Source: Bacillota bacterium
GTDB taxonomy: Bacteria > Bacillota > Clostridia > Lachnospirales > Lachnospiraceae
Length of the DNA stretch: 64,000 nt
Assembly: GCA_030526045.1 (NCBI GenBank)
Contig: JAUNDN010000003.1
Location: forward strand, 1-64,000
Direction of reading: 5' to 3'
The stretch's first letter is position 1, and every line of letters begins with the position of its first letter. Shown here in pieces: positions 8,923-18,581 of this stretch. The notes under the pieces were generated by a model. It did not search any database. It was not told the DNA's origin and was given only the letters and a program-made list of their open reading frames with translations. The position numbers and the translations under genes were made by a program.

Positions 8923-9722
8923 TTAGGAATACTGCAAAGAAAATTTATATTGTTTTGATTTTTATTTTCTTGTATGCTCCCATTGCAACACTTATGGTTC
9001 TTTCTTTTAACGCGAGCAAAACCCGTGCTAAATGGGGCGGATTTACTTTCAAGTGGTATATTGCACTTTTTCAGAATGAGGATATCCTATCCGCATTGTC
9101 CAACACGTTATCGATTGCCCTGATTGCTTCTGTGGTGGCTACTGTTATCGGCACCGCTGCCTGCCTTGCAATAATGAGTTTAAAAAAACGAGGTCGGGCA
9201 CTCATCCTCGGAATTACAAATATTCCTATGCTGAATGCGGAAATTGTTACGGGCATTTCTCTCATGCTGCTTTTTATCAGCATGGGACTTAAATTTGGAT
9301 TTGGCACCATTTTGTTATCACACATTACCTTCTGCATACCCTATGTCATATTAAGTGTCATGCCGAGAATGCAGCAATTAAATCCCAGCACCTACGAGGC
9401 AGCCCTTGATTTGGGTGCAGGTCCCGTATACGGATTTTTTAAAGTAGTGTTTCCTGACATTTTACCCGGTGTTTTGTCCGGCTTTCTCATGTCCTTCACT
9501 ATGTCCCTAGATGATTTCATCATTACCCACTTTACCAAGGGGGCAGGCGTGGATACTCTTTCTACCAAAATTTATACGGAAGTCAAAAAGGGGATTAAGC
9601 CTGAAATGTATGCGCTGTCCACGATTATTTTTCTGACAGTGCTCGTGCTTCTTCTTCTGGTTAACCGGAACCCTGCTACACGAGACGCCTCATCCGGTAG
9701 CAACGATTCCGCCAAAATATAA
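8919..9722 (+). CDS. potC: Spermidine/putrescine ABC transporter, permease
   Basis: Second channel subunit, 267 aa, about six transmembrane segments, with the EAA loop EAALDLGAGPVYGFFKVVFP near residue 160. It starts inside the potB stop region. With PotB it forms the translocation pore for polyamines delivered by PotD. Confidence 0.95.
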   Translation: MIRNTAKKIYIVLIFIFLYAPIATLMVLSFNASKTRAKWGGFTFKWYIALFQNEDILSALSNTLSIALIASVVATVIGTAACLAIMSLKKRGRALILGITNIPMLNAEIVTGISLMLLFISMGLKFGFGTILLSHITFCIPYVILSVMPRMQQLNPSTYEAALDLGAGPVYGFFKVVFPDILPGVLSGFLMSFTMSLDDFIITHFTKGAGVDTLSTKIYTEVKKGIKPEMYALSTIIFLTVLVLLLLVNRNPATRDASSGSNDSAKI

Positions 9723-9750
9723 TTATCATTTATTATGAAGGGAGATTATT

Positions 9751-10812
9751 ATGAAAAAAATATTATGTACGATTCTTGCTCTTTCATCAGCATTTAGCCT
9801 TGTTCTTACAGGCTGCGGCAGTTCAGGAAATGACAGTAATGGAGAGGTTATTGTTTATAACTGGGGAGAATATCTGGATCCGGAGGTTCTTACAATTTTT
9901 GAGGAGGAAACCGGCATCAAGGTGGTTTATGATGAATTTGAGACCAATGAGGTTATGTATCCCAAGGTAGAAGCCGGTGCAACAGCCTATGATGTTATCT
10001 GCCCCTCCGACTATATGATTCAAAAGATGATCGAGAATGATCTGCTTGCCGAAATTAACTTTGACAATATACCCAATATCAAAAATATCGGCACACAGTA
10101 TATGGAACAGTCTAAGGAATTTGATCCCGAAAACAAGTATTCCGTTCCTTACTGCTTTGGAACCGTCGGTATTCTTTATAACAAAACCATGGTTGATGGT
10201 CCAATTGACAGCTGGTCTGTTCTTTGGGATGAAAAATATGCCGACAATATTCTGATGCAGGATTCTGTAAGAGACGCTTTTATGGTTGCTTTGAAATTAA
10301 ATGGCTACTCCATGAACAGCTTAAATAAAGAGGAATTAGAAACCGCAAAAGATGCGCTGATTGCACAAAAGCCTTTGGTTCAGGCTTATGTCATTGATCA
10401 GGTCAGAGATAAAATGATCGGTGACGAGGCTGCTATCGGTGTCATTTACTCCGGTGAAGCAATCTATACCCAGCGTGAAAATGAAAATCTTGAATATGTA
10501 ATTCCCAAGGAAGGCACCAATGTATGGATTGATTCCTGGGTTATCCCCAAAAATGCCCCCAATAAAGAAAATGCAGAAAAGTTTATTAACTTTATGTGCC
10601 GTGAGGATATTGCGTTAATGAACTTTGAATACATTACCTATTCCACCCCCAATACTGCAGCACAGGCACTGATTGAGGATGAGGAAATTAAGAACTCTCC
10701 CATTGCTTTCCCGGACCTTTCACAGTATGAAAACCTGGAAACCTTCCAATATCTTGGTTCAGAAGGTGATGAACTCTATAACAATCTTTGGAAGGAAGTT
10801 AAATCCGAGTAA
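9751..10812 (+). CDS. potD: Spermidine/putrescine-binding lipoprotein
   Basis: Extracellular substrate-binding subunit of PotABCD. The 353-aa precursor has a lipoprotein signal with lipobox LTGC, lipidated cysteine C22, then a Gly/Ser/Asn linker. The mature domain starts IVYNWGEYLDPEV, the typical PotD/PotF opening. DVICPSDYMIQKM and NVWIDSWVIPKNAPN are also characteristic. Its stop codon touches the terminator stem at 10812. Whether spermidine or putrescine is preferred cannot be read here. Confidence 0.95.
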   Translation: MKKILCTILALSSAFSLVLTGCGSSGNDSNGEVIVYNWGEYLDPEVLTIFEEETGIKVVYDEFETNEVMYPKVEAGATAYDVICPSDYMIQKMIENDLLAEINFDNIPNIKNIGTQYMEQSKEFDPENKYSVPYCFGTVGILYNKTMVDGPIDSWSVLWDEKYADNILMQDSVRDAFMVALKLNGYSMNSLNKEELETAKDALIAQKPLVQAYVIDQVRDKMIGDEAAIGVIYSGEAIYTQRENENLEYVIPKEGTNVWIDSWVIPKNAPNKENAEKFINFMCREDIALMNFEYITYSTPNTAAQALIEDEEIKNSPIAFPDLSQYENLETFQYLGSEGDELYNNLWKEVKSE

Positions 10813-10875
10813 AAAACAGCCCTCAGACTTTACCTGTTCGAAGCGAAGCAAGTTTAAAGTCTGAGGGCTGTTTTT
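10812..10875. terminator. Bidirectional terminator of potD and proA with a conserved loop
   Basis: A perfect 21-bp stem (10812-10832 with 10855-10875) starts with A5 and ends with T5, so it can work for both the pot operon (plus) and proA (minus). The loop region contains TTCGAAGCGAAGCAAGTT. The same 21 bases (10835-10855) occur in reverse complement at the tip of the long inverted repeat near 47545. Confidence 0.9.
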
Positions 10876-10962
10876 ATTTTTCATACTAGGAGTAGATTTT
10901 TCTTGCCCCGATTCCGTGTGACGAACACCTAGATACCGCCATCGGCTTTTCGGACGTTTTTT

Positions 10963-12207
10963 CTATCTGATCTGTCCGCTTCCTGTAATCGCATATTTAT
11001 AGGAAGTTAGTTCCTTTAGACCCATTGGTCCTCTTGCATGTATCTTCTGGGTACTGATACCGATTTCTGCACCAAACCCAAATTCAAAACCATCCGTAAA
11101 TCTGGTAGATGCGTTGACATAGACACAGGCCGCATCCACTTCATTTAGGAATTTATCTGCATTTTCCTTACATTCTGTCAGAATTGCTTCGGAATGCATG
11201 GTATTGTATTTATTAATATGAGAAATAGCCTCATCCACAGAAGAAACAGTCTTCATGGAAATAATATAGTCCAGATACTCCGTACCATAGTCCTCTTCTG
11301 AAGCAGGAACACAGGAAATCACCTCCTGTATTCTCTCATCTCCTCTGATTTCAACGTTTTTATCTTCCAGTGCTTTCTTCAGCGCCGGCAGAAGCTTTTC
11401 CCTCACCTTCTCATGTACGACCAGCGATTCACAAGCGTTACATACACCAATTCGCTGTGTTTTCGCATTGACTATGATTGGTATTGCCTTTTCAAGATCG
11501 GCGCTCTCGTCCACATAAATATGGCAGTTTCCGGTTCCGGTCTCTATAACAGGAATGGTACTGTTTTCCACCACACTTCTGATCAACCCCGCACCACCTC
11601 TGGGAATCAATAAATCCACATACTCTTTCATTTTCATGAATTCCTGCACTACAGTTCTATCGGTAGATTCAATCAACTGAATGGCATCCGGATTAATTCC
11701 ACGGCTGCAAAGTGCCTTTCGGATCACATTGGTAATTGCCATATTGGAATGAATGGCATCACTCCCCCCCTTTAGAATCACCACATTGCCACTTTTAAAG
11801 CAAAGACCGAAGGCATCTGCCGTTACATTGGGTCTGGATTCATAGATAATTCCTATTACACCGATGGGCACCCGTCTTTTCTCTATATGCAGTCCATTGG
11901 GCCGATCAATGGTCTCCATCACATCCCCGATTGGGTCAGGAAGATCCGCTACCTGTCTGATTCCCTCTGCCATTCCCTGAATTCTCTTTTCATCAAGACG
12001 CAATCTGTCAAGCAAACCGGGATGCATCCCCTTTTCTTCCCCACGTCTTAAATCCTTTTCGTTCTCTTCTAAAAGATAACCGTACTCATCAAGCAGGGCA
12101 TTTGCAACTGCAATCAGAGCTGTGTTTTTCATCTCAGTATCCAATTTCTGAAGTTCAAATTTGGCATTTGTAGCTTTTTCCCCAAGCGTTTTCAGCATTT
12201 CCATCAT
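10963..12207 (-). CDS. proA: Gamma-glutamyl phosphate reductase
   Basis: NADPH-dependent reduction of glutamyl-5-phosphate to the semialdehyde in proline synthesis. The 414-aa protein matches family length. [18 protein letters not shown] near 112-129, IPRGGAG near 201-207, and VCNACE at about 254-260 holding the catalytic cysteine are all present. Start at 12207: AAGGAG lies six bases upstream. Glutamate kinase (proB) is not adjacent, which is unusual. The next gene upstream is the folate cyclo-ligase, 31 bases away. Confidence 0.96.
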   Translation of the reverse strand: MMEMLKTLGEKATNAKFELQKLDTEMKNTALIAVANALLDEYGYLLEENEKDLRRGEEKGMHPGLLDRLRLDEKRIQGMAEGIRQVADLPDPIGDVMETIDRPNGLHIEKRRVPIGVIGIIYESRPNVTADAFGLCFKSGNVVILKGGSDAIHSNMAITNVIRKALCSRGINPDAIQLIESTDRTVVQEFMKMKEYVDLLIPRGGAGLIRSVVENSTIPVIETGTGNCHIYVDESADLEKAIPIIVNAKTQRIGVCNACESLVVHEKVREKLLPALKKALEDKNVEIRGDERIQEVISCVPASEEDYGTEYLDYIISMKTVSSVDEAISHINKYNTMHSEAILTECKENADKFLNEVDAACVYVNASTRFTDGFEFGFGAEIGISTQKIHARGPMGLKELTSYKYAITGSGQIR

Positions 12208-12238
12208 TTCATGCTCCTTCTTTGCAATAAACTTACTT

Positions 12239-12826
12239 TCAGCGTATCATTTCGTTCTCAGTAATAATCAGATCCGGTCTGATATCATGCTCCTCTACCG
12301 GAACCTTCTTTGCTATCTGACAGGAAAAAGCAAGAGCAACGCTTTGCAAGCCGATATACTCGGCAAGGAACCTGTCATAAAATCCTTTTCCGTACCCCAT
12401 TCTTCCCCGCTGTCTGTCAAATACCGCACCCGGTACAAGGATCAATCCCTTCATTTCCGACATCATCTGCAATGTAAACAACTTTTCCCATTCCTCTTTT
12501 GGCTCACGGATTCCCTGATAACCCGGCTCAAAATCCTCCATGCTATTTACCTCGTAAAAGTGAATGTCCATTCCCTCTACCCGGGGGGCAAAAATGCGCT
12601 TTTCTCCATCGGCCAAAAGCTCCTCCACAAGTCCGGTTGTCATGACTTCACTTCGATAATCCATATAGACAAGAACCGCCTGCGCATTCTGATATGCAGG
12701 CTCTGCTTTCAATTTTTCCCAGATTCTCTTACTTTTTTCCCTGCGCTCACCAGCTGTCAGGTTATTCCTGAAATTCAAATACTTTGTTCTGATGCTCTGC
12801 TTACTGATTGGTTCTTTTCCTTCCAT
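12239..12826 (-). CDS. 5-formyltetrahydrofolate cyclo-ligase
   Basis: ATP-dependent conversion of 5-formyl-THF to 5,10-methenyl-THF, a folate salvage step in the cytosol. The frame is open up to 12955 but would overlap the flavoprotein gene. The start at 12826 has AAGGAGGACTGTTT in front and gives 195 aa, the family norm. [15 protein letters not shown] (about 130-145) is the conserved phosphate/folate-binding loop; KQSIRTKY near the N-terminus is also typical. Clear of the upstream gene by 20 bases. Confidence 0.93.
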   Translation of the reverse strand: MEGKEPISKQSIRTKYLNFRNNLTAGERREKSKRIWEKLKAEPAYQNAQAVLVYMDYRSEVMTTGLVEELLADGEKRIFAPRVEGMDIHFYEVNSMEDFEPGYQGIREPKEEWEKLFTLQMMSEMKGLILVPGAVFDRQRGRMGYGKGFYDRFLAEYIGLQSVALAFSCQIAKKVPVEEHDIRPDLIITENEMIR

Positions 12827-12846
12827 AAACAGTCCTCCTTCGTATT

Positions 12847-14448
12847 TCAGTTCTTCTCTATACTTACCATATGCAGTGCCAGCGCTTCGGCAACATGAAT
12901 TCCATCCATTGCTGCCGAAGTAATTCCCCCAGCATAGCCTGCACCCTCGCCACACGGATACAATCCTCTGTAAGAGCCCTGCAAAGTCTCATCTCTGATA
13001 ATTCTCACAGGAGAAGAAGTCCTGCTCTCAACCCCCTCAATCAGAACATTTCCGTCCTGAAATCCCGGTATCACCTTTCCAAATTGCTCCATTCCTTCCA
13101 CAAAAGCCCTATTTAGTTCCTCCGGCAATATTTCATGCACCGGTGCAAATTTCCATTTCCCCATAATGCAGGGATCTATTCTTTCCGAATTGCATTCTCC
13201 GCACTGTCCGACAACTGCTTCCCTAAAATCTTCATAGCGCTCTACAGGCACACATCCGTCTGCAATTTTATATGCCTTTTCCTCAAGTCTACGTTGAAAT
13301 TCAATTCCGGCAAGAGGATGTTCTCCTCCGTAATCTGCGGGAGTTACGGAAACAATAATGGCACTGTTGGCGTTCTTCCCATCTCTTTTACTATAACTCA
13401 TTCCGTTTACAGCAAGTTTCCCCGGTTCCGAGGAAGCGTTGACAACATAGCCGCCGGGGCACATACAAAAGGAATAAACGCCACGACCATCAGATGCTTT
13501 CGCCGTCACCTTATACACTGCATTCCCGAGAAGCGGTTCCTCCTCCATTCCATATTGTGAACGGTTAATCATTTTTTGTAGATGCTCTACACGCATTCCG
13601 ACAGCAAACGGCTTTGCCTCCATCTTGAGGTTTTTATTATACAGCATGGAAAAGGTATCTCTGGCGCTATGCCCGGGGGCAAGAACAACATAACCTGAGT
13701 ACAGCTTTTCACTCTCATTAATGACTACCCCTGTTACCTGTTCCTTATCTGTTAACAGTTCTGTTACCTTCGCCTCAAAACGAATCTCGCCTCCCATATC
13801 TTCAATTGCATGACGCATATTTTCAATCACATTACACAAAATATCTGTTCCGATATGTGGCTTATGATCATAGAGAATTTCCTCGGGTGCTCCCATACTG
13901 ACAAGCACAGACAGTACCTCTTTATTCCGCCCGTATTTATCCTTCACAAGCGTATTCAGCTTCCCGTCTGAAAAGGTTCCTGCTCCGCCTTCCCCGAACT
14001 GAACATTGGATTCCGGATTCAGTCTTCCTGTTTCCCAGAATTGCTTTACATCCGCAGTTCGCTCCCGGACTCTTTTTCCCCGTTCCAAAAGAATGGGACG
14101 AAATCCAGCACATGCCAGCATATATCCGCAAAACAGTCCGGCAGGTCCTGTTCCGATTATAATCGGTCTTTTCTTACCCTGGTAATTTTCAACAGGAAAA
14201 CGATACGGTTTTTCATCCAGAATTTCCACCTGCTTTTTATCACATCTTCGGAACACTTCTTTCTGATTTTTAACATTAATGTTCAAAATATAATTAAAAT
14301 AAAGCTCAGGTTTCCGTCTGGCATCAATGGAACGTCTAACAATCGTAATTTCAGGCACTTCCCTGCAGCGCAAAATCTTTTGTACGCGACAAACAAGTTC
14401 CTCCTTTGAATGTCCCACCGGAAGCTTTATCTGGTTAATTCTCAGCAT
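12847..14448 (-). CDS. Large FAD-dependent dehydrogenase, COG2509-type
   Basis: The 533-aa flavoprotein is widespread in anaerobes, without an assigned reaction. It has an N-terminal ~90-residue basic domain before the Rossmann FAD motif GTGPAGLFCG, then QFGEGGAGTFSDGKLNT, a GYVVLAPGHSARDTF segment, and a C-terminal FAD-contact stretch GEGAGYAGGI. The motif order is that of the group called uncharacterised FAD-dependent dehydrogenases. The start is chosen at 14448 because AAAGGA lies nine bases upstream; an ATG at 14454 is too close to that site. It follows another flavoprotein gene by 19 bases, so the two may act on related substrates. Confidence 0.85.
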   Translation of the reverse strand: MLRINQIKLPVGHSKEELVCRVQKILRCREVPEITIVRRSIDARRKPELYFNYILNINVKNQKEVFRRCDKKQVEILDEKPYRFPVENYQGKKRPIIIGTGPAGLFCGYMLACAGFRPILLERGKRVRERTADVKQFWETGRLNPESNVQFGEGGAGTFSDGKLNTLVKDKYGRNKEVLSVLVSMGAPEEILYDHKPHIGTDILCNVIENMRHAIEDMGGEIRFEAKVTELLTDKEQVTGVVINESEKLYSGYVVLAPGHSARDTFSMLYNKNLKMEAKPFAVGMRVEHLQKMINRSQYGMEEEPLLGNAVYKVTAKASDGRGVYSFCMCPGGYVVNASSEPGKLAVNGMSYSKRDGKNANSAIIVSVTPADYGGEHPLAGIEFQRRLEEKAYKIADGCVPVERYEDFREAVVGQCGECNSERIDPCIMGKWKFAPVHEILPEELNRAFVEGMEQFGKVIPGFQDGNVLIEGVESRTSSPVRIIRDETLQGSYRGLYPCGEGAGYAGGITSAAMDGIHVAEALALHMVSIEKN

Positions 14449-14467
14449 TTTCATGTTTCCTTTACTA

Positions 14468-15706
14468 TTATGAGTCCATCGCTGCACTTCTTCCTGCAAC
14501 ATAGCCGCTGGTCCATGCCCATTGGAGATTGTAGCCTCCACACTTTCCGTCTACATCTACCATCTCTCCCGTCAGATACAGCCCCGGAATCAGCTTTGAC
14601 TCAAGATTTGTATCCACCTCTTCAAATACAACACCGCCAGCACAAATCTGCGCACATTCCATTGAATTGATTCCACTAATATGTATCGGAAATGCTCTGC
14701 ATTTCTGCATCATTTCATTTACCTTATTAAAGCCTGCCTCCTTGGCAGTCATGGACGCCATACAGCCACACTGCTTGATAAGGACCATATTTATCTTCTT
14801 ATTAAGTGTACCGGTAAGGAATTCTTCCAATGTCCTCATTTGATTCTCAGTAAATCTGGTTTTTACCAGCTCATCAAAGTCATTTTTATCCCGTTCCGGG
14901 AAGAAATCTACCAGGACTTCTATATCCTTCCTCTCCCTTAACGCATAACCCGCTATACGACTGATCTGAAAAACGGGAATACCCGAAATACCATAATCGG
15001 TAAATTGTAGTTCTCCACACTCTGTCGCAAGCTCTTCTCCGTCTGCCAGAAGGCGAATCCCGACCTGAGTGCGAACACCCGCTAGCGATTTGCAAAACAC
15101 ATCATCAGAAATAAGCTGTACAAGTCCCGGCATGATCGGCTTAATTTGATGTCCAAAGCCTTCCGCCAGTTTGTAACCCGTTCTTCCTGCTCCCTTTTTT
15201 TGAGATGCCGGACTACCACAGGCAAGAATCACCTTATCATAAAAGCTACATTTGCCATCAGGTTCTTTTATTTGAAATAATTGTCTATCCCTTTGAAAAG
15301 TGATATTACTAACTTCTTTATCCGTAAGAAGCTTCACTCCCTTTTCGACCAGTTCCATTCTCAAAACATCAAGTACTGCCGATGCCTGCTCCGCATAAGG
15401 ATAAAGATATCCGTTCTTGCTTTTGATCATAAGACCGCACTTCTGAAAAAAGGAAATCAAGTTTTCTACGGAAAAAGTCTGAAAAATCTCCTGCAGCTTA
15501 TCCCTATCACTGCAATAATACTGATCTACCGAGAAATTAAGATTACTCAGATTACATTTGCCATTCCCCGTAGCAAGCAGTTTTTTGCCTACACGATCAT
15601 TCTTTTCATAAAGGGTTACTTCTCCCCCGTTTGATGCCGCCGTGATCGCCGACATCATCCCGGAAGCACCTGCTCCGATTACCGCAATTCTGATTCTGTT
15701 TCCCAT
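14468..15706 (-). CDS. NAD(P)/FAD-dependent oxidoreductase, HI0933 family
   Basis: The 412-aa flavoprotein opens with the dinucleotide fold IAVIGAGASGMMSAI. It carries the family markers GNGKCNLSN, GSPASQKKGAGRTGYKLAEGFGH and, at the C-terminus, GEMVDVDGKCGGYNLQWAW..SGYVAG. Members are annotated as aminoacetone oxidase-like, but the true role is unsettled. The start at 15706 is preceded by TTGGAG with six-base spacing; ATGs further up lack this. Probable operon with the downstream flavoprotein and the BofC-like gene. Confidence 0.88.
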   Translation of the reverse strand: MGNRIRIAVIGAGASGMMSAITAASNGGEVTLYEKNDRVGKKLLATGNGKCNLSNLNFSVDQYYCSDRDKLQEIFQTFSVENLISFFQKCGLMIKSKNGYLYPYAEQASAVLDVLRMELVEKGVKLLTDKEVSNITFQRDRQLFQIKEPDGKCSFYDKVILACGSPASQKKGAGRTGYKLAEGFGHQIKPIMPGLVQLISDDVFCKSLAGVRTQVGIRLLADGEELATECGELQFTDYGISGIPVFQISRIAGYALRERKDIEVLVDFFPERDKNDFDELVKTRFTENQMRTLEEFLTGTLNKKINMVLIKQCGCMASMTAKEAGFNKVNEMMQKCRAFPIHISGINSMECAQICAGGVVFEEVDTNLESKLIPGLYLTGEMVDVDGKCGGYNLQWAWTSGYVAGRSAAMDS

Positions 15707-15734
15707 TGTCATCTCCAACAACAATTCCTGCTCA

Positions 15735-16358
15735 TCAACTGGAATAGGATTCCAGAAAATTAAACAATTCTCCTTCATCCTGTATATATTTCATATGAAT
15801 AATTTCATTCTGCAGTTTTTCCGGTAATTCTTCCACCAAAATATTGGTATTCATATAGATACCGGAGAGTTCACTGTCATAAACAACTACATAATGATTC
15901 TCATTTAGCAGGAAAAAACCTTTGGCTACTTCCTGTTTCTCATAACTTTTTTTCACTACCACCTTATCATTTGAAAAAGAGACCAGCTCCATAAATGTAA
16001 ATCCCTTTTCCTGATCCGTAAGGGACGGTTTCGTATTGTAATTTTCTATTTCCTGTGCTAGTTTGGTCCTGTCTAATCCAATAAATTTATCCGGTGCTGT
16101 TTCTTCATTCTGCGTAAGCTGCCCATTAAGAACATTATATTCCTGTATCACATACCTGGTGTTGGCAGTAACAACAGGAGTATCCATCACTGAAACAGGC
16201 ATCTGTTCCTTAACAGGCATCTCCTGCGCTTTGGCATTATCGCGCTTCAGATTATTCGGATAAAAGTAATCCATCATCAGCATGTTGGAAGCAAATCCTA
16301 TCGCAAACATACTGAGAGGATAGATAAAAAACAAGCTGATACGTTTCACAAATTTCAT
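15735..16358 (-). CDS. BofC-like C-terminal domain protein, membrane anchored
   Basis: The 207-aa product has a short basic N-terminus, one hydrophobic segment (about residues 6-25) and an extracytoplasmic remainder. The last ~60 residues (VVVYDSELSGIYMNTNILVEE..., ending FNFLESYSS) resemble the C-terminal domain of BofC, the forespore protein that restrains SpoIVB signalling to sigma-K in Bacillus. Overall similarity elsewhere is weak, so I claim only the domain. The start at 16358 has AGAGGTG at good distance. It lies between the flippase and flavoprotein genes. A sporulation or envelope role is inferred. Confidence 0.6.
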   Translation of the reverse strand: MKFVKRISLFFIYPLSMFAIGFASNMLMMDYFYPNNLKRDNAKAQEMPVKEQMPVSVMDTPVVTANTRYVIQEYNVLNGQLTQNEETAPDKFIGLDRTKLAQEIENYNTKPSLTDQEKGFTFMELVSFSNDKVVVKKSYEKQEVAKGFFLLNENHYVVVYDSELSGIYMNTNILVEELPEKLQNEIIHMKYIQDEGELFNFLESYSS

Positions 16359-16418
16359 AGTATGCACCTCTACTATTTTGTTGTTAACAGTATCAGCCAA
16401 AAAATTGAAATCTATTCT

Positions 16419-18053
16419 CTAAACTATCTGAAACAGTTCGGCTAGCTTTATAAGAAGCCATCCTCCAGGTATCTTTTCCATTTCATCAGGAGTAATTGCT
16501 CTGGTCACAGTAAGGAGAACCAAGTATACTGCAATTGCAACCACGAAACAGATACAAAAGGAAATTAATTCTCCGGTTAAGGACACAATCGCTCTATTTA
16601 ATAGCATTGCTATAATACCTGAAACTGCTCCTGACAGGATGATTAGAATAATGCCTCTTAACCATTCCTGCCTGTACTGTATCCTTCGTCCCACCAAAAG
16701 AAAACCTCCAATCGCTACAACTGCATAAAAAACGATTCCGGCTATCACAAGTGCATCGATTCCCAATTTGGGCGATTTTGCCATCATGATCAACAAAATT
16801 GTATAAAGAAGAAAAGCGCCTGCACCGATTCCGGTCACATATGCCAGCTTTCTGCTTCTTAACAAAAATTCCATAAAAATCATAGAAAACAGATAAAGCA
16901 CAACCATAATACTGCCAAGCTGTAACCAGGCAGCTGTCCGCTCATTACTGCCACCAAATAAAACATCCAGAAGATTTTCAGAAAATACTGCCAGCAAAAT
17001 CGTAGTTGGCACACTTAATGCCGCGCTTAAGTGAATCAGTGTTCCCATTTTTTCTCTTGCCAGACGATACTCATCCTTTTCAAGAAGTGCAACGAGTTTC
17101 CTGACGGAAGGCAGACAGATCATTCCAAGCAAACAGCAAAGAATTCCGACAACGGAAAGGACCTTCCCATAATAAGCTCCCCATGCTGTAAGCATGTCAT
17201 TCGACTCTCCTGCATAACGCATCATAATCAGTTCACCGACAAGCGTTTGTCCTTGAAAGAAGAACCAGTAAAGGAAATATAAAACTCCGCTTCCAAACAG
17301 CATATGAAAAATATGAAATCTTGTATCCTGTACCCTAGACATTTCTCTGGTCATCTGGCTTTGCCTATTTGCTTTTAGCAGCAGGTACAAAACAAGCATA
17401 TGTAAAAAGCATAGTAATGATGCCGTAAAAATTCCCAGTGAAGCACCCATGGCACCATAAGCACCTGTGAAATCATCGTTCTGGAGAAGTGCTGACACCC
17501 TGCTTCCGTAACCACCAAAAATTTTGCTAAAGACCAGTCCGCTAATAAAAAGAACGACAATCTGTAAGATCCGAGAATGAATTGCAGGCATTCTGGAACC
17601 ATTTCCCTGGAAATATCCTCTGAAAACTCCAGTCAGGATAAAAAATACAATCGCAGGTGCCATTATGCTTACGGAAAGCCCCGCAAGCGGTACCTTAAGA
17701 ACCTTCTCTGAAAAAACATGTCCCAAAAGTCCCAGTAGAATACTAAGCAATGTACCAATGATACCTCCAAGCATCAAGGCACTGCCAAGAACCTTTTGTG
17801 CATTCTTATACTGTTCCCGCCTGATCCGGTACCTCACAAGCGTACAAACAGCCTCCGAAAGTCCATAAGCTATCATTCCGCCAAGAACATAATAAATTTC
17901 ATATGCTGTTCCATAGCATGCAAGCCCCTTGTCACCAATCATATGTTCCAGAGAAATTCTGAAAATCATTGTTCCGATAAGAGCAAATCCTGTTATGATC
18001 GTATCGTAATCCCTTCTTACGAAAGATTTTTTTCTTTTATCCGGTTTATTCAT
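16419..18053 (-). CDS. MOP-superfamily polysaccharide/lipid flippase, SpoVB type
   Basis: Predicted transporter of lipid-linked oligosaccharides or peptidoglycan precursors across the membrane. The 544-aa protein is hydrophobic throughout, with 12-14 predicted segments and a basic cytoplasmic start (KRKKSFVRRDY). The pattern of SpoVB/MurJ-like exporters is visible: SEAVCTLVRYRI near 60, FRGYFQGNGSRMPAIHSRILQ near 145-165, and a final TPDEMEKIPG linker. SpoVB acts in spore cortex formation in Bacillus; vegetative paralogues exist, so the exact role is open. It precedes the BofC-like gene by 60 bases. Confidence 0.85.
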   Translation of the reverse strand: MNKPDKRKKSFVRRDYDTIITGFALIGTMIFRISLEHMIGDKGLACYGTAYEIYYVLGGMIAYGLSEAVCTLVRYRIRREQYKNAQKVLGSALMLGGIIGTLLSILLGLLGHVFSEKVLKVPLAGLSVSIMAPAIVFFILTGVFRGYFQGNGSRMPAIHSRILQIVVLFISGLVFSKIFGGYGSRVSALLQNDDFTGAYGAMGASLGIFTASLLCFLHMLVLYLLLKANRQSQMTREMSRVQDTRFHIFHMLFGSGVLYFLYWFFFQGQTLVGELIMMRYAGESNDMLTAWGAYYGKVLSVVGILCCLLGMICLPSVRKLVALLEKDEYRLAREKMGTLIHLSAALSVPTTILLAVFSENLLDVLFGGSNERTAAWLQLGSIMVVLYLFSMIFMEFLLRSRKLAYVTGIGAGAFLLYTILLIMMAKSPKLGIDALVIAGIVFYAVVAIGGFLLVGRRIQYRQEWLRGIILIILSGAVSGIIAMLLNRAIVSLTGELISFCICFVVAIAVYLVLLTVTRAITPDEMEKIPGGWLLIKLAELFQIV

Positions 18054-18077
18054 AAATTCTCCTGTTGTATCTGTTTC

Positions 18078-18581
18078 CTAATCTTCTCTGGTAATTCCAA
18101 GCCTTGTCAGAATCTGTTCCTGTTTCTGCTCCATGATTTTGGCCTGTTGTTCCTCCATATGATCGTATCCGCAAAGATGAAGCATGCTGTGTGCAAGTAG
18201 AAAAGCAAATTCTCTTTTTTCGGAGTGACCGTATTTAAGTGCCTGTTCCTTTACCTTTTGTGCGGAAATAATAATGTCTCCGAGCAAAAGCTCTCCATTT
18301 TCCGGGTCAAAACAATCGGCTTCCTCTTTCTCCGCAATAGAAAAGTCTGCCTCCTTTTCAAAGGGAATCATCGGAAAGGAAAGAACATCTGTAGGTGCAT
18401 CTACCTGCCTGTACTCTTTATTGAGTTCATGAATTCCTTCATTATCCGTCACAAGCAGATTAACCTGTGCTTCATATGGACAGAATTCCTGAAGCAGTGC
18501 CTGCTTCATCACCGCATCCAGGATCTCCTTCACATCAAACTCAAAATGAATTTCTGTCTCAATTTCAACGTAAGAAGTCAT
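18078..18581 (-). CDS. ybeY: Endoribonuclease YbeY (rRNA maturation)
   Basis: Single-strand metallo-endoribonuclease for 16S rRNA 3-prime maturation and ribosome quality control. 167 aa; the zinc triad is H131, H135 and H141 in HSMLHLCGYDH. The upstream LNKEYRQVDAPTDVLSFP motif is fully conserved. The start overlaps the end of the HD protein gene by 17 bases. The order phoH-(pgpH)-ybeY is the common one in Firmicutes. Confidence 0.97.
   Translation of the reverse strand: MTSYVEIETEIHFEFDVKEILDAVMKQALLQEFCPYEAQVNLLVTDNEGIHELNKEYRQVDAPTDVLSFPMIPFEKEADFSIAEKEEADCFDPENGELLLGDIIISAQKVKEQALKYGHSEKREFAFLLAHSMLHLCGYDHMEEQQAKIMEQKQEQILTRLGITRED

Noticed and set aside
10877..10962. Tail after proA with partial dyads (CCGAT..ATCGG, GTGT..ACAC) as a small RNA or riboswitch
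   Set aside because: The pairing arms are only 4-6 bases and no known motif is matched; the neighbouring 21-bp terminator already explains transcription ending.
12161..12898. 245-codon plus-strand frame opposite the cyclo-ligase gene
   Set aside because: Antisense shadow of three well-supported minus-strand genes; low-complexity Ser/Phe/His composition.
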